Assembly: GCA_044450465.1 (NCBI GenBank)
Contig: JBIOJB010000090.1
Span: 1-12,056 of the forward strand
Direction of reading: 5' to 3'
From: JBIOJB01 sp044450465
GTDB taxonomy: Bacteria > Chloroflexota > Dormibacteria > Dormibacterales > Dormibacteraceae
Length of the DNA: 12,056 bases
Positions 1-9,609 of the stretch are shown piece after piece; position 1 is the stretch's first letter; every line of letters starts with the position of its first letter. Under the pieces are notes generated by a model. The model was not told the origin of the DNA. It searched no databases and was given only the letters and a program-made list of their open reading frames with translations. A program made the position numbers and the translations under genes.

Positions 1-195
1 GTCCCAACCCCCGGGCAGAAGCAGGCCGTCCAGCTCGGGCAGCGCCGGCGTGCCAGGCGGGAGCTCGACCGGCTCCGCGCCCGCCGCCTCCACCGCCCGG
101 CGGTAGGGCACGTAGTATTCCGTGCCCTTCCGCGGACTGGTGGTGATCCCGATCTTGGGCCTGTCGCCGGCCGCGCTACCCTCCGACCGCGGCAA
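1..195 (-). CDS. Class I glutamine amidotransferase, gamma-glutamyl-GABA hydrolase (PuuD / peptidase C26) type, N-terminal part only
   Basis: Sixty-five codons of a gene that leaves the left edge. After a short leader the protein reads PKIGITTSPRKGTEYYVPY, then a segment rich in Ala, Glu and Pro, then LPELDGLLLPGGWD. This matches the first beta strands and the G-G-x-D turn of the peptidase C26 glutamine amidotransferases. In that family PuuD frees GABA from gamma-glutamyl-GABA and relatives cleave other gamma-glutamyl amides. The catalytic Cys and His/Glu lie beyond the window, so activity cannot be judged. The best start is a TTG at 195-193, preceded by GAGG six bases upstream; no ATG or GTG is available in this frame nearby. 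That start overlaps the 3' end of the permease by 20 bp, which suggests translational coupling and a shared substrate. The family call is fairly sure, the exact substrate is not, and the start is an inference. Confidence 0.72.
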   Translation of the reverse strand, partial: MPRSEGSAAGDRPKIGITTSPRKGTEYYVPYRRAVEAAGAEPVELPPGTPALPELDGLLLPGGWD

Positions 196-1705
196 GCTCT
201 GCCTCGATCTTTGCGAGCTCTTCGGCAGAACCCTGGACCTTGGGCCCCTTGAACCAGTTCTTGGCCGATAGGAACCAGTAACCGGCCGAGTAGAGAACGA
301 CCACACCGACTGCCACAGGCGCGTAGTTAAAGGTGGCGTAGGTGTTGCCGGGATAGGCCTGCGGTAGGACGAACAGAATCGCAATGAAGACGATCCAGAC
401 CACGGCGATGATTCCCACCGGTCTGCTCCAACTGCCCAGGTGCCATGGCCCGCGCTGAAACTTGTCGCCTGCCATCAGCCGAAGCAGAATCGGAATGCCG
501 TACGCGATGTAGAGGCCGATGACCGCGATCGAGGTCACCGCGTAGTAGGCGACCGGACTATATAGGTAAGGCAGACCGAGAATGAACGCCCCGACCGCTG
601 CGAACCAGATGGAGTTGGTCGGAGTTCGCGTCCGCGCGTTGATCTTGTGCCAGAACTGCGACCCGGGCACCGCGCCGTCACGCGAGAACGCGTAGATCAT
701 CCGCGAGTTGGCCGTGACAGACGACATGCCGCAGTAGAACTGCGCGCCCACGACGATGAACAGGAGGAACAAGCCTCCGTTGTGACCGACGGCGTCGATG
801 AACACCTGGGCGGCCGGCGTGACCGCGCTCGCCTCGCTGGCGTAGTTCTGTATGGCGCCCGTGACGCCGATCAGAAGGATCCAGCCGGCGATCAGCGAGA
901 TGATGATCGACCAGACGATTCCTCTCGGACCGGCGATGGCGGCGTTGTGCGTCTCCTCGGTCATATGAGCCGAGGCGTCGTAACCGGTGAACGTGTACTG
1001 CGCCAGCAGGAGGCCGATCAAGAAGACGTAGATCGGCGCCCCACCGAAGCTGAAGCCCGAGTTGTTGACGAAATTGGTGAAGATGAACGAAACCGACTGG
1101 TGCTGCGTGGGGACGACGAAGAGGACGACGAAGATGATCGCGACACCGATGAGGTGCCACCAGACTGAGATGTCGTTGAGAAAGGCGACCACGCCGACAC
1201 CGAAGGTGTTGAGCAGACCGTGCAGGAAAAGCACGACCGCGTAGATCAGGACGATGTACCCGGGCGTGGTCGGGTAGTTCCAGAGCGCTGAGAGAAGTGC
1301 GTCCGCGAAGAGAGCAAGCCCGAAGTCGATGCCCGCGGTGATGGCGACCTGGCCGAGCAGGTTGAACCAACCGGTGAACCAGCTCCAGGCGGCAGCGTTC
1401 TTGCCGCCCAGCTTCGCAGCCCAGTAGTACAGCCCTCCGGCGGTCGGATAGCTGGAGCACACCTCTGCCATCGCGAGCCCGACCAGGGTGACGAAGATGC
1501 CGACGAGCGGCCAGCCGATGGTCATCACCACGGGGCCGCCAACGTTCATTCCGTAGCCGTAGAGGGTCAGACAGCCCGAGAGGATCGAGATGATGGTGAA
1601 TGAGACCGCGAAGTTGTTGAACGTCGACATCTTGCGACGAAGTTCCTGCGCATACCCCAACTTGTGGAGCATCTCGACGTCAGAATCGACAGCCTGGGCG
1701 CTCAT
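176..1705 (-). CDS. APC-superfamily amino-acid permease
   Basis: A 509-residue integral membrane protein, the usual length for APC amino-acid permeases, with about twelve hydrophobic segments spread over its whole length. The N-terminal LGYAQELRRKMSTFNNFAVS followed by SFTIISILSG and a Gly-rich first membrane segment resembles the amino acid/choline/GABA branch of the superfamily. EVCSSYPTAGGLYYWAA is the conserved second-to-third helix region. It should import an amino acid or a related amine by ion-coupled symport; the substrate cannot be read from sequence. The ATG at 1705 is preferred over one five codons upstream because AGGAGG lies five bases before it, between the two ATGs. The gene runs straight into an overlapping PuuD-type hydrolase, pointing to uptake and cleavage of an amino-acid-derived compound. 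It is divergent from the RpiR regulator, with a promoter and inverted repeat between them. The family is sure, the cargo unknown. Confidence 0.9.
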   Translation of the reverse strand: MSAQAVDSDVEMLHKLGYAQELRRKMSTFNNFAVSFTIISILSGCLTLYGYGMNVGGPVVMTIGWPLVGIFVTLVGLAMAEVCSSYPTAGGLYYWAAKLGGKNAAAWSWFTGWFNLLGQVAITAGIDFGLALFADALLSALWNYPTTPGYIVLIYAVVLFLHGLLNTFGVGVVAFLNDISVWWHLIGVAIIFVVLFVVPTQHQSVSFIFTNFVNNSGFSFGGAPIYVFLIGLLLAQYTFTGYDASAHMTEETHNAAIAGPRGIVWSIIISLIAGWILLIGVTGAIQNYASEASAVTPAAQVFIDAVGHNGGLFLLFIVVGAQFYCGMSSVTANSRMIYAFSRDGAVPGSQFWHKINARTRTPTNSIWFAAVGAFILGLPYLYSPVAYYAVTSIAVIGLYIAYGIPILLRLMAGDKFQRGPWHLGSWSRPVGIIAVVWIVFIAILFVLPQAYPGNTYATFNYAPVAVGVVVLYSAGYWFLSAKNWFKGPKVQGSAEELAKIEAELAAVGG

Positions 1706-1758
1706 GTAGCCTCCTCCCAATCCCGCGGCGGACCCTTCCCCTCAGGGCCTTTGCGGGG

Positions 1759-1787
1759 AAGCTAACAGGCGTTAGCATCCGTGTCAA
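1759..1787 (-). promoter_or_regulatory. Promoter of the permease gene
   Basis: On the minus strand a perfect TTGACA -35 box (1787-1782) is followed, after 17 bases, by TAGCTT (1764-1759), a weak -10 box. The permease start codon lies about 55 bases downstream. The consensus -35 with ideal spacing makes a sigma70-type promoter likely. The weak -10 and the inverted repeat covering the spacer suggest that it is regulated. Confidence 0.6.
1761..1776. promoter_or_regulatory. Inverted repeat, likely operator (GCTAAC-N4-GTTAGC)
   Basis: A perfect 6+6 bp inverted repeat with a 4-bp centre. It lies between the -35 and -10 boxes of the permease promoter and overlaps the -10. A dimeric repressor bound here would block that promoter. 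It sits 34 bp before the RpiR start codon, so the divergent RpiR protein is the natural candidate ligand, and it may also regulate itself. The position and symmetry are seen; the binding protein is inferred. Confidence 0.5.
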
Positions 1788-1809
1788 GGATGATTCTTGG
1801 AGGCGCGGA

Positions 1810-2706
1810 TTGAGCCGGGATGTAACAAATGTGACGAGCGGCCCTCGGGTTGGGGAGCTGGTCCGGCAGCGGCTGGGCAGTCTGAGCCCGGCCGAGCGGA
1901 AGCTGGCGAGGGTGCTGCTCGCGTCCTACCCGATCGCCGGGCTGGAGAGCGTGGCCCGGTTCGCGGAGCGCGCGAAGGTGAGCCCGCCGACCGTCACGCG
2001 CTTCATCACCAAGCTTGGATTCAAGGGCTACCCCGAGTTCCAGGAGATCCTGCGGCATGAGGTTCAGGCCCGGCTCAGCTCGCCCCTGGCGCGCTATCGC
2101 GGCGCCCCTCAGAACGCCGGCGCCGACTCCTACCTGAGCGACTCGATCGGTGTCTCCCTGGACAACCTCAAGGCGACCCTCGACCTTCTTTCGATGCGGG
2201 ACCTGGACGAGGCGGTCGAGCTGCTCGCCGACAACCGCCGCCAGATCTTCGTCCTGGGCGGCCGTGTGAGCTCCACGCTGGCCCGCTACCTCGCCGGCCA
2301 GCTTCACCTCCTGCGTCCCGGCGTCGCCCTTTTGGACGCCGACCGCACGGCGCCCGCGCAGCAGCTGATCGACATGAAGAAGCGAGACCTGCTTGTGCTC
2401 TTCGATTACCGCCGCTACCAGGCGGACACGATCGAAAGCGCCCGCGCGGCGGCCGCCAAGGGCGCGGGCGTGATCCTCTTCACCGACCCTTGGCTCTCAC
2501 CGGCTTCAGCCTTCGCCCGCCAGGTGCTCGTCACGAGCATGGAGACGGTCGGACCTTTCGATTCGTTCGTAGGTGCGGTCGCTGTCGTCGAAGCCCTGAT
2601 TTCCGCCGTGTTGAGGCGCCTGGGTCCTCGGGCCGAGGCGCGGATGCAGAGCCTCGAGCGCCTCAGGGCCACCGATCTGGCTGGAGATGGCGGCTCGACC
2701 GTCTGA
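1810..2706 (+). CDS. RpiR/MurR-family transcriptional regulator (HTH + SIS)
   Basis: A 298-residue protein of standard RpiR length. Residues about 14-85 form the N-terminal HTH domain: LSPAERKLARVLL, then a helix-turn-helix with VSPPTVTRFITKLGFKGYPE, the hallmark RpiR recognition helix followed by 'GF.GY.EF'. Residues about 130-265 form a SIS fold, with QIFVLGGRVSSTLARYLAGQ as the ligand-binding start and LLVLFDYRRY and GVILFTD as later strands. SIS domains of this family usually sense sugar phosphates, but RpiR members also control amino-acid and nitrogen catabolism, which suits the neighbours here. The start is a TTG at 1810, supported by GGAGG six bases upstream; no ATG is available. It is divergent from the permease and converges on mocA with a 22-bp gap. 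Likely targets are the permease promoter and perhaps the cox promoter (inference). Confidence 0.9.
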   Translation: MSRDVTNVTSGPRVGELVRQRLGSLSPAERKLARVLLASYPIAGLESVARFAERAKVSPPTVTRFITKLGFKGYPEFQEILRHEVQARLSSPLARYRGAPQNAGADSYLSDSIGVSLDNLKATLDLLSMRDLDEAVELLADNRRQIFVLGGRVSSTLARYLAGQLHLLRPGVALLDADRTAPAQQLIDMKKRDLLVLFDYRRYQADTIESARAAAAKGAGVILFTDPWLSPASAFARQVLVTSMETVGPFDSFVGAVAVVEALISAVLRRLGPRAEARMQSLERLRATDLAGDGGSTV

Positions 2707-2729
2707 AGAAAGCCCGCCTGAAGCGAGGC
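2705..2729 (-). terminator. Possible intrinsic terminator of the cox operon
   Basis: Read on the minus strand just after the mocA stop codon, GCCTCGC, loop TTCAG and GCGGGC can pair as a 6-bp stem with one bulged T, followed by TTTCTTC. The short T-rich tail fits a weak rho-independent terminator. It sits in the 22-bp gap between convergent genes and overlaps the RpiR stop codon. The stem is short, so the assignment is tentative. Confidence 0.35.
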
Positions 2730-3319
2730 TAGCGGTTCGCGGTCAACCGCTGGTAGTCCTCAAGCGTGTCGACGTCGACCGGATGGTTTCTGTCCTCGAC
2801 CGCGGCGAGTCGGGCCACGAGCTCTGGCCGGGCCCGGATCACCGCACGGCAGCCTACGTCGCCCTCGAGTGACATCAGGTCCCCCCAGAGCTCGCGCTTG
2901 AGCACTACCGGGGGGTGAAGCAGCCCGTTGAAGCTGAGCGCCGCGGCAGGAAGCCCCGACGATTCCTGTAGGTCCAGCAGCCCGTCGAGCAGCGCGGCCG
3001 AGATCTCCGGCTGGTCGCCGAGCACGATGAGCGCCCTATCCACGGTATCCGGCAGCGCGGCCAGGCCGGCCCGCAGCGAGGACGCCATGCCGGTCGCGTG
3101 GTCGGCGTTGACCAGCGTGCGGGCGCGTCCGAAGTTCACCCGGGCGCGGATCTCATCGGCCGAGGCCCCGAGCACGACCAACACGTCGTCGAGCCGCGAC
3201 GAGTTGACTTTGTCTACCACCAGCTCAAGCAGCGGCCTGCCCTCCAAAAGGAGCAGCTGCTTGGGGCTCCCGAGCCGGCGCGACGAACCGGCCGCCAGGA
3301 CGAGGCCCGTGCAGCTCAA
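2729..3319 (-). CDS. mocA: MocA-type molybdenum cofactor cytidylyltransferase (NTP transferase fold)
   Basis: A 196-residue single-domain nucleotidyltransferase, the usual size for MocA. Visible motifs are LAAGSSRRLGSPKQ at residues 8-21 (the nucleotide-binding LAAG.S.R.G..K loop), NADHATGMASSLRAGL at 71-86, LGDQP at 100-104, HPPVV at 135-139, GDVG at 153-156, and VDVDTLEDYQRL near the end. MocA transfers CMP to molybdenum-molybdopterin to give the cytosine dinucleotide cofactor, the form used by CO dehydrogenases and other enzymes of the xanthine oxidase family. That fits its place as last gene of a cox operon. The start is a TTG at 3319, 12 bases after the xdhC stop codon, with no strong ribosome-binding site, so translation is probably coupled to xdhC. 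MobA (GTP-using) is the alternative, but the GM..SL..G motif and context favour MocA. A 7-bp inverted repeat (2731-2751) spans its last codons. Confidence 0.85.
   Translation of the reverse strand: MSCTGLVLAAGSSRRLGSPKQLLLLEGRPLLELVVDKVNSSRLDDVLVVLGASADEIRARVNFGRARTLVNADHATGMASSLRAGLAALPDTVDRALIVLGDQPEISAALLDGLLDLQESSGLPAAALSFNGLLHPPVVLKRELWGDLMSLEGDVGCRAVIRARPELVARLAAVEDRNHPVDVDTLEDYQRLTANR
2731..2751. repeat. Inverted repeat at the 3' end of mocA (AGCGGTT-N7-AACCGCT)
   Basis: Perfect 7-bp arms with a 7-base loop, overlapping the last codons and stop codon of mocA. It stands directly before the weaker terminator-like stem at 2705-2729. It could protect or end the cox transcript, or be chance within coding sequence. 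The symmetry is seen; the role is unknown. Confidence 0.45.
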
Positions 3320-3331
3320 GCTACGATCGGA

Positions 3332-4303
3332 TCAGGCCTCGACTGGGCGAAGGTAGCGCTGGGGGTCCTTCTCAAACTCCGCGCGGCAACCCGCCGCACA
3401 GAACCAGTACGTGTTGCCGGCGTACTCGGTTTTCTCCTTCGCGGTGAGCGGATCGACCGTCATGCCACACACCTGATCGGTGGCGAAGACCACGGCTGGG
3501 GCGGCGACCGGCGCGGCCACATGACCACGGCTCCTGCGCGTGGTCACGAGGTCGGCCAGGGCAAGAAGAGCGATCTCCTCCTGGCTCGAGCCGCGCACCT
3601 TGCCGGCCGCGGTGCGCACGCGGCTGACGGTGTCTTCGGACAGGCCGCGTTCGCGAAGGGCGGCGCGCACCGCATTGGTGCGTCGCGTGCTGGCGATGAG
3701 GCCGACCTCGACGGATGGGTGCGCGAGGGCGGCGTCCAGAGCGTCCTCGTCGTAATGACCCATGGTGGCGATGATTGCCCAGGTGTCCGAACCCGGGTTG
3801 GCGGCGGCGATATCGAGGCTGCCCAGAACCATGCCGGCGTCGGCAAACTCGTCGGGTCGGGCCCCTGGGTGAACGGCGCACGTTCGGAATCCGACAAGTG
3901 AGCCCATCCGCACCAGGGTGCGGGCGGCCGGGCTGTCTCCGAAGACGAGGAGAAGAGGCCTGGGAAGCCGGGGCTCGATGAAGATGTCGAGCGCGCCGCC
4001 GCTGGGGCACGTGGTGGCGACTGTCAGCTCGCCCTTCTTGCGGGTCTGCTTGACCTCGGGCGCTGGAACGATCCGCACCAGCTGCGGCGTCCCCTCGGCC
4101 AGAGCCCGTAACGCCTCGCGCCGAACGATCGGCTCGGAGCAGCTTCCGCCGATCCAGCCGTGCAGGCGGCCATCGCCCGTGATGACCGCCTTGTCGCCAG
4201 GCTTGGCCGAGGTTGGCGGTTCGCAGCGCACCACCGTCGCCAGAACGCATGGTGTGCCCGTCGCCGCGTACTCGCTCAGCAGCTCGATCAGCCCGTCGCC
4301 TAT
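3332..4303 (-). CDS. xdhC: XdhC/CoxI-family molybdoenzyme maturation protein with C-terminal YHS domain
   Basis: A 323-residue protein if it starts at the AUA codon at 4303. Residues about 5-100 are the XdhC/CoxI N-terminal domain: GLIELLSEYAATGTPCVLAT, the conserved Gly-Gly-x-Cys-x-Glu string (GGSCSE, 52-57, Cys55) and CPSGGALDIFIEP. Residues about 117-253 are the XdhC_C Rossmann-like domain (LLLVFGDSPAARTLVRMG, IATMGHYDEDALDAAL, ending EEIALLALADLV). Residues about 276-319 are an added YHS domain (DQVCGMTVD ... YAGNTYWFCAAGC), with Cys279, Cys302 and Cys306 as possible metal ligands. XdhC proteins bind and load the molybdenum cofactor into xanthine oxidase-family apoenzymes; CoxI is the cox-operon homologue. 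The frame is open back to the coxL stop codon with no ATG, GTG or TTG before the conserved region. The only good Shine-Dalgarno (4318-4311) is seven bases before AUA. A GTG at 4234 would remove 23 conserved residues. Confidence 0.88.
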   Translation of the reverse strand: MGDGLIELLSEYAATGTPCVLATVVRCEPPTSAKPGDKAVITGDGRLHGWIGGSCSEPIVRREALRALAEGTPQLVRIVPAPEVKQTRKKGELTVATTCPSGGALDIFIEPRLPRPLLLVFGDSPAARTLVRMGSLVGFRTCAVHPGARPDEFADAGMVLGSLDIAAANPGSDTWAIIATMGHYDEDALDAALAHPSVEVGLIASTRRTNAVRAALRERGLSEDTVSRVRTAAGKVRGSSQEEIALLALADLVTTRRSRGHVAAPVAAPAVVFATDQVCGMTVDPLTAKEKTEYAGNTYWFCAAGCRAEFEKDPQRYLRPVEA

Positions 4304-4310
4304 CTCAGAT

Positions 4311-4318
4311 CTCCTTTT
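4311..4318 (-). promoter_or_regulatory. Shine-Dalgarno that selects the AUA start of xdhC
   Basis: AAAAGGAG on the minus strand lies in the 33-bp gap between coxL and xdhC. It is seven bases before an AUA codon in the xdhC frame and far from any ATG, GTG or TTG in that frame. It is the evidence for a non-standard start codon, or for a single-base change from ATG. Confidence 0.55.
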
Positions 4319-4336
4319 GGGTTTCCAGAATACGAA

Positions 4337-7191
<2,855 letters not shown>

Positions 7192-7195
<4 letters not shown>

Positions 7196-8067
7196 GCCTT
7201 CACCTCCTTGGCTCGCGCCACAGCAGTCTTGAGCCCTCGTTGAACGAGCACCCGGACCATGTCCTTCTTGAACTCCGCGCTGCCTCTGACGTCGCCCTTG
7301 GGCTGAGCGATGGAGGCCGCAAGCTTCGCCGCCTCGGCGATCCGGGCGTCGGTGGGCTCCTGGCCGGTCAGCGACTTCTCAGCAGCTGCCGCCTTCAGGT
7401 TCGTCTCGCCGACGGCTGTCAGGCCGATCCCGACCTTGGTCAGCTTCCCGTCTTTCATCTCGACCTGCACGGCGGCCGCCGCCGTGGCGAAGTCCCCGAC
7501 CTTTCGCTCGAGCTTGTTGTAAGCGCCGCCCGAAGCACCGGCTGGAGCCGGGATTCGAATCTCGGTCACGATCTCGTCCGGCTTGAGCGAGTTGGTCAGC
7601 GGCCCCGTGAAGAAATCTGCGATGTGGATGACGCGCTCACCCGCCGCCGAACGAGCGACCACGTCGGCGTTCAGGGCGAGCATCACGGCTCCCCAGTCGC
7701 CCGAGGGGTCGGCATGGCAAACAGAGCCGACGACGGTGCCGCGGTTGCGGACCAGCGGATCCGCGACCCAGTGGGCCGCCTCGCCCATAATCGGCAGCCA
7801 CTTCTTCAGGTCGGCGCTTCGCTCGACGTCCACGTGTCGCACCAGGGCGCCGATCGACACGTGCCCATCCTGCTTTTTGATGGTCGCCATGGCCGGCAGG
7901 CGGCCGATGTCGACCACCAAGGCCGGTTGGGCGAACCGCAGCTTGAGCAAAGGGATGAGGCTCTGCCCTCCAGCCATGACCTTGGCGGCGTCACCCTTTT
8001 GCTTGAGGAGCGCGAGCGCCTCTTCAAGGGTCTTCGGGGCGTGATAGTCGAAAGCGGCTGGAAACAT
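7192..8067 (-). CDS. coxM: Carbon monoxide dehydrogenase medium subunit CoxM, FAD-binding
   Basis: A 291-residue FAD-binding subunit of the molybdenum hydroxylase family (FAD_binding_5 followed by CO_deh_flav_C). The flavin motifs are AGGQSLIPLLKLR at residues 32-44 and TVVGSVCHADPSGDW at 111-125, which correspond to the family's AGG.SL and T.GG..H.DP strings; the second glycine of TVGG is Val here. FPAAFDYHAPKTLEEAL at the N-terminus is typical. Residues about 175-285 form the C-terminal domain (YNKLERKVGDFATAAAAV). It accepts electrons from CoxS and passes them to the quinone pool or other carriers. It is the first gene of the operon. ATG at 8067 has GGGAGGGGAG just upstream, and the promoter lies about 65 bases before it. 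The reading as CoxM rather than a generic XdhB rests on the linked form I coxL. Confidence 0.93.
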
Positions 8068-8133
8068 GAAGCTCCCCTCCCGAGAACCGGCCGGCGGGCG
8101 TCCGATCAGGCTGGGCCCCGATCACCCGAGTTG

Positions 8134-8162
8134 GATATAGCATCCGTCGTGGGGCTTGTCAA
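8134..8162 (-). promoter_or_regulatory. Promoter of the cox operon
   Basis: On the minus strand a perfect TTGACA -35 box (8162-8157) is followed by 17 bases and TATATC (8139-8134), which matches four of six -10 positions including TATA. Transcription would begin near 8127, leaving a leader of about 60 bases before coxM. The minus-strand string ACGGATGCTA (8147-8138) runs into the -10 box and recurs in the permease promoter. This is the best promoter in the window. Confidence 0.7.
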
Positions 8163-8267
8163 ACGAATGAGGCGGTTCACCACGTTCGCCGCAGCCAAAG
8201 GGATCGAATGTTCGGCTCTCACGCTCCCGAGTACGATTCGGGGCGTGCCAGTCGAGAGACGCCGGAC

Positions 8268-9602
8268 ATGGTGACAGAGGCGGTCAAAGCCCTCAGCTCC
8301 GAAGAGATCGCCGAGCTGTGCCTGCGCCACACGCTTTACGACTGGTCGGCCCAGACCGGCCTGAAGCCGCTGCCGGTGACGAGCGCCAAGGGCGTCTACT
8401 TCAACACCGCCGACGGCCGCCGGTTCCTCGATTTCAACAGCCAGCTGATGAGCGTGAACGCAGGCCACGGCGACCGCAGGATCATCGATGCGATCAAGCG
8501 GCAGGCGGACCAGCTGCCCTACATCAGTCCGTTCATGGCGACTGAGGTGCGCGCCCGCCTCGGACTCAAGCTGTCCGAGCTTCTGCCCGGCGACATCGAC
8601 AAGGTCTTCTTCACGCTGGCCGGAGCGGACGCCAACGAGAACGCGATCAAGATCGCGCGCGCCGTCACCGGCCGCACCAAGGTGCTGGCGCGCTACCGCT
8701 CCTACCACGGTTCGACCGGCAGCTCAGTGCTCGCGACCGGCGATCCGCGGCGCTGGGCGAACGAGACCGCCGGAGGCGGGGTGGTCCACGTCACGGACCC
8801 ATACCACGGCATACAGCGAGGCTGGGACACGACAGCGGAAGCCATCGCGGACCTCGAAGAGGTGATCCAGCTCGAAGGCCCGCAGACCATCGCCGCCTTC
8901 ATCCTCGAGCCGATCACGGGAACCAATGGGATCCTTGTTCCGCCTGACGGCTACCTCGAGGGCGTGCGGGAGATCTGCGACCGCCACGGAATTTTGATGA
9001 TCTGCGACGAGGTCATGACCGGCTTCGGCCGCACCGGCAGCTGGTTTGCCGTCGACCACTGGGGCGTAGTGCCCGACCTGATCACCATGGCCAAGGGGCT
9101 GACCAGCAGCTACGTGCCGCTGGGGGCTGTGGGCATGAGACCGAAGGTCGCAGCCCACTTCGACGACCACGTCTTCTACGGTGGGCTGACCTACAACAGC
9201 CACCCGCTGGCATGTGCCGCCGCGCTTGGCGCGATCCAGGCATATGAAGAGGACGACATGGTGGGCAACTCGCGAAGGATGGGCGAGGTCCTGGCGAGGC
9301 TGCACAAGCAGCTGCAGGACAGGCACCCCTGCATCGGTGCGACTCGCTCGATCGGCCTCTTCGGCGCCATCGAGCTGGTTCGCGATCGCAAGACCATGGA
9401 GCCGCTGGCGCCGTTCAACGGCACGTCGCCCGAGATGAAGGCCATCAACCAGGCGCTGCTGGACGCGGGCCTCTACACGTTCGTGAGATGGAACACGATC
9501 ATGACCAACCCACCCCTTTGCATCACCGAGGCCGAGCTTGAGGAAGGCTTCGAGATCCTCGACTCCGCACTTGAGCTCGGCGACCGCGAAGTCAAACGCT
9601 GA
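8268..9602 (+). CDS. Class III PLP-dependent aminotransferase
   Basis: A 444-residue enzyme of standard class III (omega-aminotransferase) length. EEIAELCLRHTLYDWSAQ begins the fold. LAGADANENAIKIAR is the small-domain/PLP phosphate region, and ICDEVMTGFGRTG carries the Asp that holds the pyridine nitrogen. ITMAKGLTSSYVPLGAV contains the PLP lysine (Lys276 here), and GGLTYNSHPLACAAALG is the conserved phosphate-contact strand. Members move an amino group from an omega-amine such as beta-alanine, taurine or GABA to pyruvate or 2-oxoglutarate; the substrate is not decidable from motifs. An in-frame ATG at 8208 would add 20 residues with poorer third-position GC, so 8268 is preferred, but the Shine-Dalgarno evidence is weak for both. 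It is first in a plus-strand operon divergent from cox; the next gene starts seven bases after its stop codon. Confidence 0.88.
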   Translation: MVTEAVKALSSEEIAELCLRHTLYDWSAQTGLKPLPVTSAKGVYFNTADGRRFLDFNSQLMSVNAGHGDRRIIDAIKRQADQLPYISPFMATEVRARLGLKLSELLPGDIDKVFFTLAGADANENAIKIARAVTGRTKVLARYRSYHGSTGSSVLATGDPRRWANETAGGGVVHVTDPYHGIQRGWDTTAEAIADLEEVIQLEGPQTIAAFILEPITGTNGILVPPDGYLEGVREICDRHGILMICDEVMTGFGRTGSWFAVDHWGVVPDLITMAKGLTSSYVPLGAVGMRPKVAAHFDDHVFYGGLTYNSHPLACAAALGAIQAYEEDDMVGNSRRMGEVLARLHKQLQDRHPCIGATRSIGLFGAIELVRDRKTMEPLAPFNGTSPEMKAINQALLDAGLYTFVRWNTIMTNPPLCITEAELEEGFEILDSALELGDREVKR

Positions 9603-9609
9603 CGGCCCG

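Noticed and set aside
1706..1720. Upstream ATG at 1720 as the permease start
   Set aside because: The AGGAGG ribosome-binding site lies between this ATG and the one at 1705, so it can serve only the latter.
3332..4234. GTG at 4234 as the xdhC start
   Set aside because: It would remove conserved residues such as TPCVLAT that align with XdhC N-termini, and it has no suitable ribosome-binding site.
8156..8267. A plus-strand promoter for the transaminase operon (TTGTCA at 8156 or TACGAT at 8232)
   Set aside because: Neither box has a convincing partner at 16-18 bp, so no promoter was called; the 200 bp between coxM and the transaminase otherwise hold only the cox promoter.
9538..9609. N-terminal extension of the PaaK-like protein back to 9538
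   Set aside because: It overlaps the transaminase 3' end out of frame and is not PaaK-like; GTG at 9610 fits the family length and operon spacing.
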